NCBI GenBank assembly: GCA_007571355.1
Contig: RKRO01000333.1
Location: 1 to 7,912, forward strand
Source: Candidatus Poribacteria bacterium
GTDB lineage: Bacteria > Poribacteria > WGA-4E > WGA-3G
Direction: 5' to 3'
Length of the DNA stretch: 7,912 nucleotides
Of the stretch, positions 5,354 to 7,912 are shown piece by piece (positions within the stretch are counted from its first letter, which is position 1; every line of letters starts with the position of its first letter). Below the pieces are notes generated by a model. The model had not been told where the DNA came from, searched no databases, and worked only from the letters and a program-made list of their open reading frames with translations. The position numbers and the translations under genes were made by a program.

Positions 5354-6753
5354 TCACGGCGAGATTTGTTTCATTAACTTCCTCAGTGTTTCGAGTGTCT
5401 CGTCGCAGAGATGCTCTGCTTCTTCGGAAGTCGGTGCCTCGCTAAAAACACGAATCACAGACTCTGTACCCGATTTGCGGATGTTCACCCACCGATCGTT
5501 CCAGACACGCTTTATACCATCCGTTAACTCAAGAAACGGTTCCGATTCAGGAACACATCCCACTTTATAAAATTTTAAAGCCAATTCGACAAGCCACCTC
5601 GCGACCTCTTGTGAAGGGATATCCAGTTTCTTACGACACATCTCATAGTGCGGTATGTTTTCCACAAGCTGCGTTACAGTGCCGCCAGATTCAGCCAAGT
5701 ATTGCGCAATCGCTGCAAGAGAGGCGATCCCATCTGTTGTGTAGTGCACATCAGGGTAGATAACGCCGCCAGTGCCTTCCCCGCCAATCACTGCGTTAAC
5801 TTCGTGCATCTTTTCAACCACCCACCCGACACCGACTTTGGTGCGATGAAGTGCAACGCCATGATTCGTCGCAATATCGTCTAACATTCTACTGGTCGAT
5901 ACCGTTGCGACGATGTCGCCTTTCGTTTTACTGAGGATAAAATCGACAACAAAAGCAAGTGTCCATTCACCACTTAATGGAACGCCGCGTTCCGTAACGA
6001 CCACAAGCCTGTCAGCATCGCCATCGTGCGCAAAACCTATATCTGCACCAGACACACGAACGGTTTCACAAAGCTCACCTAACGCATCGGGTGTCGGTTC
6101 AGCAGCACGCCGGAAGTGTCCGTCTGCGACACAATTGAGTTCAACAACCCGACATCCGAGATCCCGTAAAAGGGGTAGACTTATGACGCTGCCAGCACCG
6201 TTGCCAGCATCAATAACGACTTTCAGATCAGCGTCTCGAACATTGTCAGGTTCAAACCACGAGGAACGTAGAATTTGATTAAGGTGATGGGTTGTTGCTT
6301 CTGCGTAGGTTTCAAGTGTCCCTTGTTCGTTCCACGGTGTGAGTGCGAAATCCTCTGTCTCGTAGATTCGCATCAATTCATCGCGTTCCACTTGCGTCAA
6401 GAGATTCCCGGATGCGGCGGCAAATTCAATCCCGTTCCATTCCACAGGGTTATGGCTGGCTGTGATTGTAATGCTTCCGTGTGCCTGGCGTGCCTTTGCT
6501 GCTAACAGAATCGTCGGTGTCGGGCAGAGACCGACATCGATGACGTGACAACCGGTAGCGAAAAGACCGGCGAGTACGGCATGTCGAACCGTTGGACTTG
6601 AAGTGCGAGAATCCCTACCGATGACGACTGTTCTACCGCCGACAAAGGTCCCGAATGCCATCGCGAATTGCGTAATGACTCGCACATCAAGCGAAACGCC
6701 AATCTTGCCACGAACGCCTGAAACACTGATAATCGGTTTTCCAGCTTGACCAT
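5354..6753 (-). CDS. glmM: Phosphohexomutase (phosphoglucosamine mutase/phosphomannomutase family), with an apparent 5' frameshift
   Basis: This cytoplasmic alpha-D-phosphohexomutase-family enzyme moves phosphate between C6 and C1 of a sugar; glucosamine (the route to UDP-GlcNAc) is my preferred substrate, but mannose or glucose is possible. Motifs, numbered from the GTG at 6685: phosphoserine loop TASHNP (75-80), Mg-binding DGDADR (221-226), sugar-specificity loop GEGTGG (302-307) and phosphate-binding RKSGTES (403-409). The frame is open at 6685 but homology continues upstream as ISVSGVRGKIG, an active-site segment of domain 1, with no ATG, GTG or TTG in that frame. The ribosome-binding site AGAGAGG (6765-6759) and ATG (6753-6751) lie in another frame. 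One extra A in the GAAAAC tract (6740-6737) would join them as MVKLEKPIISVSGVRGKIG, giving 466 residues. So the gene is either mutated or mis-sequenced by one base. It is third in the TPR-permease-mutase operon, 21 bp after the permease stop. Confidence 0.8.
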
Positions 6754-6758
6754 GCCAT

Positions 6759-6765
6759 CCTCTCT
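6759..6765 (-). promoter_or_regulatory. Ribosome-binding site of the mutase gene
   Basis: AGAGAGG on the minus strand, then ATGGC, then ATG at 6753-6751 (5-nt spacer). A second ATG at 6758-6756 abuts the site and is too close to be used. This positions initiation in a frame different from the body of the enzyme. Confidence 0.65.
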
Positions 6766-6774
6766 TATTTGTGT

Positions 6775-7563
6775 TTATCTGTTATAACTACGGGATCTAC
6801 ACATCCACCAAGTCCCTAAAAAACAGCATCCACCGATCACTAACTGCCAGACCCCGACAAGATACCACGGGTTCGGATACCTATAAGCATACGAGGTAAC
6901 CGGTGTCCGTTCATAAAGCACGGGGTTCCTAAAAATGTCCAGTCCTTCAAAGATGCCGTGTACAGCAATGAGCGGATTTAGGTGTAGGACTATTCGAATG
7001 AAAGGCTGCGGATCATCTACATACCGTTGTAATGGGTTGAGTAAGAGGGCACCACCGATCAAAACACACCAAAAAAGGGTTGCACATTCTGTCCCGAAGA
7101 GTGTGTCTTGGAAAACTTGTGCACACAACATTCCAACCGCTCCCGCCGCCAGACTATAAATCACCACTATAGTGAATATCTTTAATGCTGCTGTGACTTG
7201 AAGACCGATGATAAACAGCGTAACACCGGTTGATAAAAATACCCAACACAGGACTGGAATTTGGCTCAAAACAAGCTGCCGCAATAACCATCGTCCTGAA
7301 GATATACGGGTGAGCGCAAGCAAATGTGCAGTAGAGGACGCAACGGACGCGTTAAAACGTGCTCTAAAAAACCCGGTATGAACAGTATAAGCAGCAAGAT
7401 ACGGTGCTGTTAGAAGCACAACACAAACTTGCGCCATGAAGAAACACTCCGCCGGTGAACCGAGTTCTGAATACCGCAATAACTGATAGGCTACCCATAA
7501 CAGAAAACTTGCAATCACGCAGGTCAGTGATACTTGTAGAATATGGTTTCGAGTGTTTATCAT
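6775..7563 (-). CDS. ABC-2-type transporter permease subunit (multi-pass membrane protein)
   Basis: This 262-residue inner-membrane protein has about six hydrophobic helices: residues roughly 8-27, 41-60, 101-121, 127-149, 160-176 and 233-254. The segment LLALTRISSGRWLLRQLVLS (81-100) between helices 2 and 3 resembles the coupling region of ABC-2 exporters (the 'LLLTPLS...LLGK' pattern). The later NPLIAVHGIFEGLD, after helix 5, resembles the 'LNP' region of the same family. Substrate is unknown. No ATP-binding subunit is encoded in this window, so the partner ATPase must be elsewhere. The start is the ATG at 7563. There is no clear Shine-Dalgarno, but the start lies 3 nt after the stop of the TPR gene, which suggests translational coupling. 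The stop at 6777-6775 is 21 bp before the mutase start. The ABC-2 call is by pattern, so other small permease families remain possible. Confidence 0.7.
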   Translation of the reverse strand: MINTRNHILQVSLTCVIASFLLWVAYQLLRYSELGSPAECFFMAQVCVVLLTAPYLAAYTVHTGFFRARFNASVASSTAHLLALTRISSGRWLLRQLVLSQIPVLCWVFLSTGVTLFIIGLQVTAALKIFTIVVIYSLAAGAVGMLCAQVFQDTLFGTECATLFWCVLIGGALLLNPLQRYVDDPQPFIRIVLHLNPLIAVHGIFEGLDIFRNPVLYERTPVTSYAYRYPNPWYLVGVWQLVIGGCCFLGTWWMCRSRSYNR

Positions 7564-7566
7564 GTT

Positions 7567-7767
7567 TTATTTGTCTTGCATTCGACTGCGCAGCTGCAAA
7601 ATTGCCTCATCTATAGAGATTTCGAGCATAAAGTGTGCGATCGCGCGCTGGTTATAGCCTTCGGCAAAACTTGGAGATGCCTCTATAACCGAGGTGAATT
7701 GTTTTACTGCTTCTTGGTATGCCTCGTTCTTGAGTAAATGCTTCCCAGCTTCAAGCTCAAACTTCAC
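7567..7767 (-). CDS. Short TPR-repeat protein, 66 residues
   Basis: This is a small cytoplasmic protein made almost wholly of tetratricopeptide repeat, a helix-turn-helix scaffold for protein contacts. The first repeat is about residues 3-36 (ELEAGKHLLKNEAYQEAVKQ then FTSVIEASPS), with the typical small and aromatic positions and the P at its end. The second, FAEGYNQRAIAHFMLEIS followed by IDEAILQL, is recognisable but ends early in RSRMQDK. Usual TPR proteins carry three or more repeats, so this may be a truncated one or a dedicated partner of the permease that follows. I use GTG at 7767; the frame is open slightly further upstream without ATG. An ATG at 7784 in another frame reads MKASK-stop and would join this frame with one more A. 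The promoter at 7797-7825 gives a leader of about 23 nt. It is first gene of the TPR-permease-mutase operon. Confidence 0.65.
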   Translation of the reverse strand: MKFELEAGKHLLKNEAYQEAVKQFTSVIEASPSFAEGYNQRAIAHFMLEISIDEAILQLRSRMQDK

Positions 7768-7796
7768 TATTTGCTGGCTTTCATTCTTTAATAGTA

Positions 7797-7825
7797 ATTA
7801 TAGCAAGTTTCTGCTACAATGGCAA
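7797..7825 (-). promoter_or_regulatory. Near-consensus sigma-70 promoter of the TPR-permease-mutase operon
   Basis: On the minus strand TTGCCA (-35, 5/6 matches; 7825-7820), a 17-bp spacer, then TATAAT (-10, 6/6; 7802-7797). Transcription should start near 7790. The spacer holds an inverted repeat TAGCA-N6-TGCTA (7801-7816, plus strand) abutting the -10 box, a possible operator. This is the strongest housekeeping promoter in the window. Confidence 0.8.
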
Positions 7826-7912
7826 TCTAAAACATTGTTACCAGCAGGGCGATTTAGTTTTAAGGTTTTTACCTCATTTATCGGAAAATTCGGGAATCAG
7901 AGTTTTGATTTA
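7826..7912. other. Non-coding sequence at right edge
   Basis: AT-rich sequence with stops in all frames I checked. A small AGGT-TTTT-ACCT pairing is the only structure. No gene is supported here. Confidence 0.4.

Noticed and set aside
6502..6753. 83-residue ORF starting at the mutase ribosome-binding site
   Set aside because: It is the out-of-frame reading of the mutase gene beyond the frameshift; the conserved protein is in the other frame.
7768..7784. Third start-proximal frameshift, in the TPR gene (ATGAAAGCC)
   Set aside because: An in-frame GTG exists at 7767 and no strong ribosome-binding site marks the ATG, so the evidence is too weak to claim a frameshift.

Overview
The window is bacterial chromosomal DNA of moderate G+C with housekeeping genes mostly on the minus strand. 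A dedicated glutaminyl-tRNA synthetase, an orphan SUMF1-domain secreted protein and the overall protein style recall Candidatus Poribacteria or related PVC/FCB-type bacteria. That placement is an impression, not a demonstrated assignment. No rRNA, tRNA, CRISPR array, complete insertion sequence or phage module is visible, and I do not see an obvious new multi-gene defence or biosynthetic system.

Layout from left to right. (1) 1-1956, minus: glnS runs into gltX, sharing an ATGA stop/start; gltX is cut by the left edge. (2) 2045-2706, plus: two small unrecognised ORFs separated by an AT-rich gap that carries a near-consensus sigma-54 (-24/-12) promoter aimed at the second, 64-residue one. (3) 2720-3949, minus: a YvcK-family gluconeogenesis/cell-envelope factor, convergent with the 64-residue gene at 13 bp. 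(4) 4187-5010, minus: a SUMF1 (formylglycine-generating-enzyme-like) protein that should have a Sec signal peptide but has a one-base frameshift right after its start codon. (5) 5011-5353: non-coding, with a 107-bp segment bounded by 15-bp inverted repeats and two shorter palindromes. (6) 5354-7767, minus: an apparent operon of a short TPR protein, an ABC-2-type permease subunit and a GlmM/phosphohexomutase, preceded by a near-perfect sigma-70 promoter at 7797-7825.

Functional threads: glnS-gltX supplies Gln- and Glu-tRNA charging as one translationally coupled unit. YvcK (a UDP-sugar-binding regulator in other bacteria) and the GlmM-like mutase (a step toward UDP-GlcNAc) both point to cell-envelope precursor metabolism, though they are not in one operon.

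The most notable observation is that two separate genes, the SUMF1 gene and the mutase, each have a good ribosome-binding site and ATG in one frame and the conserved protein in another. In both, adding one A to a GAAAAC tract near codon 2-6 restores a textbook N-terminus. This means either real lesions or switches, or consensus errors in the sequence; raw reads would settle which.
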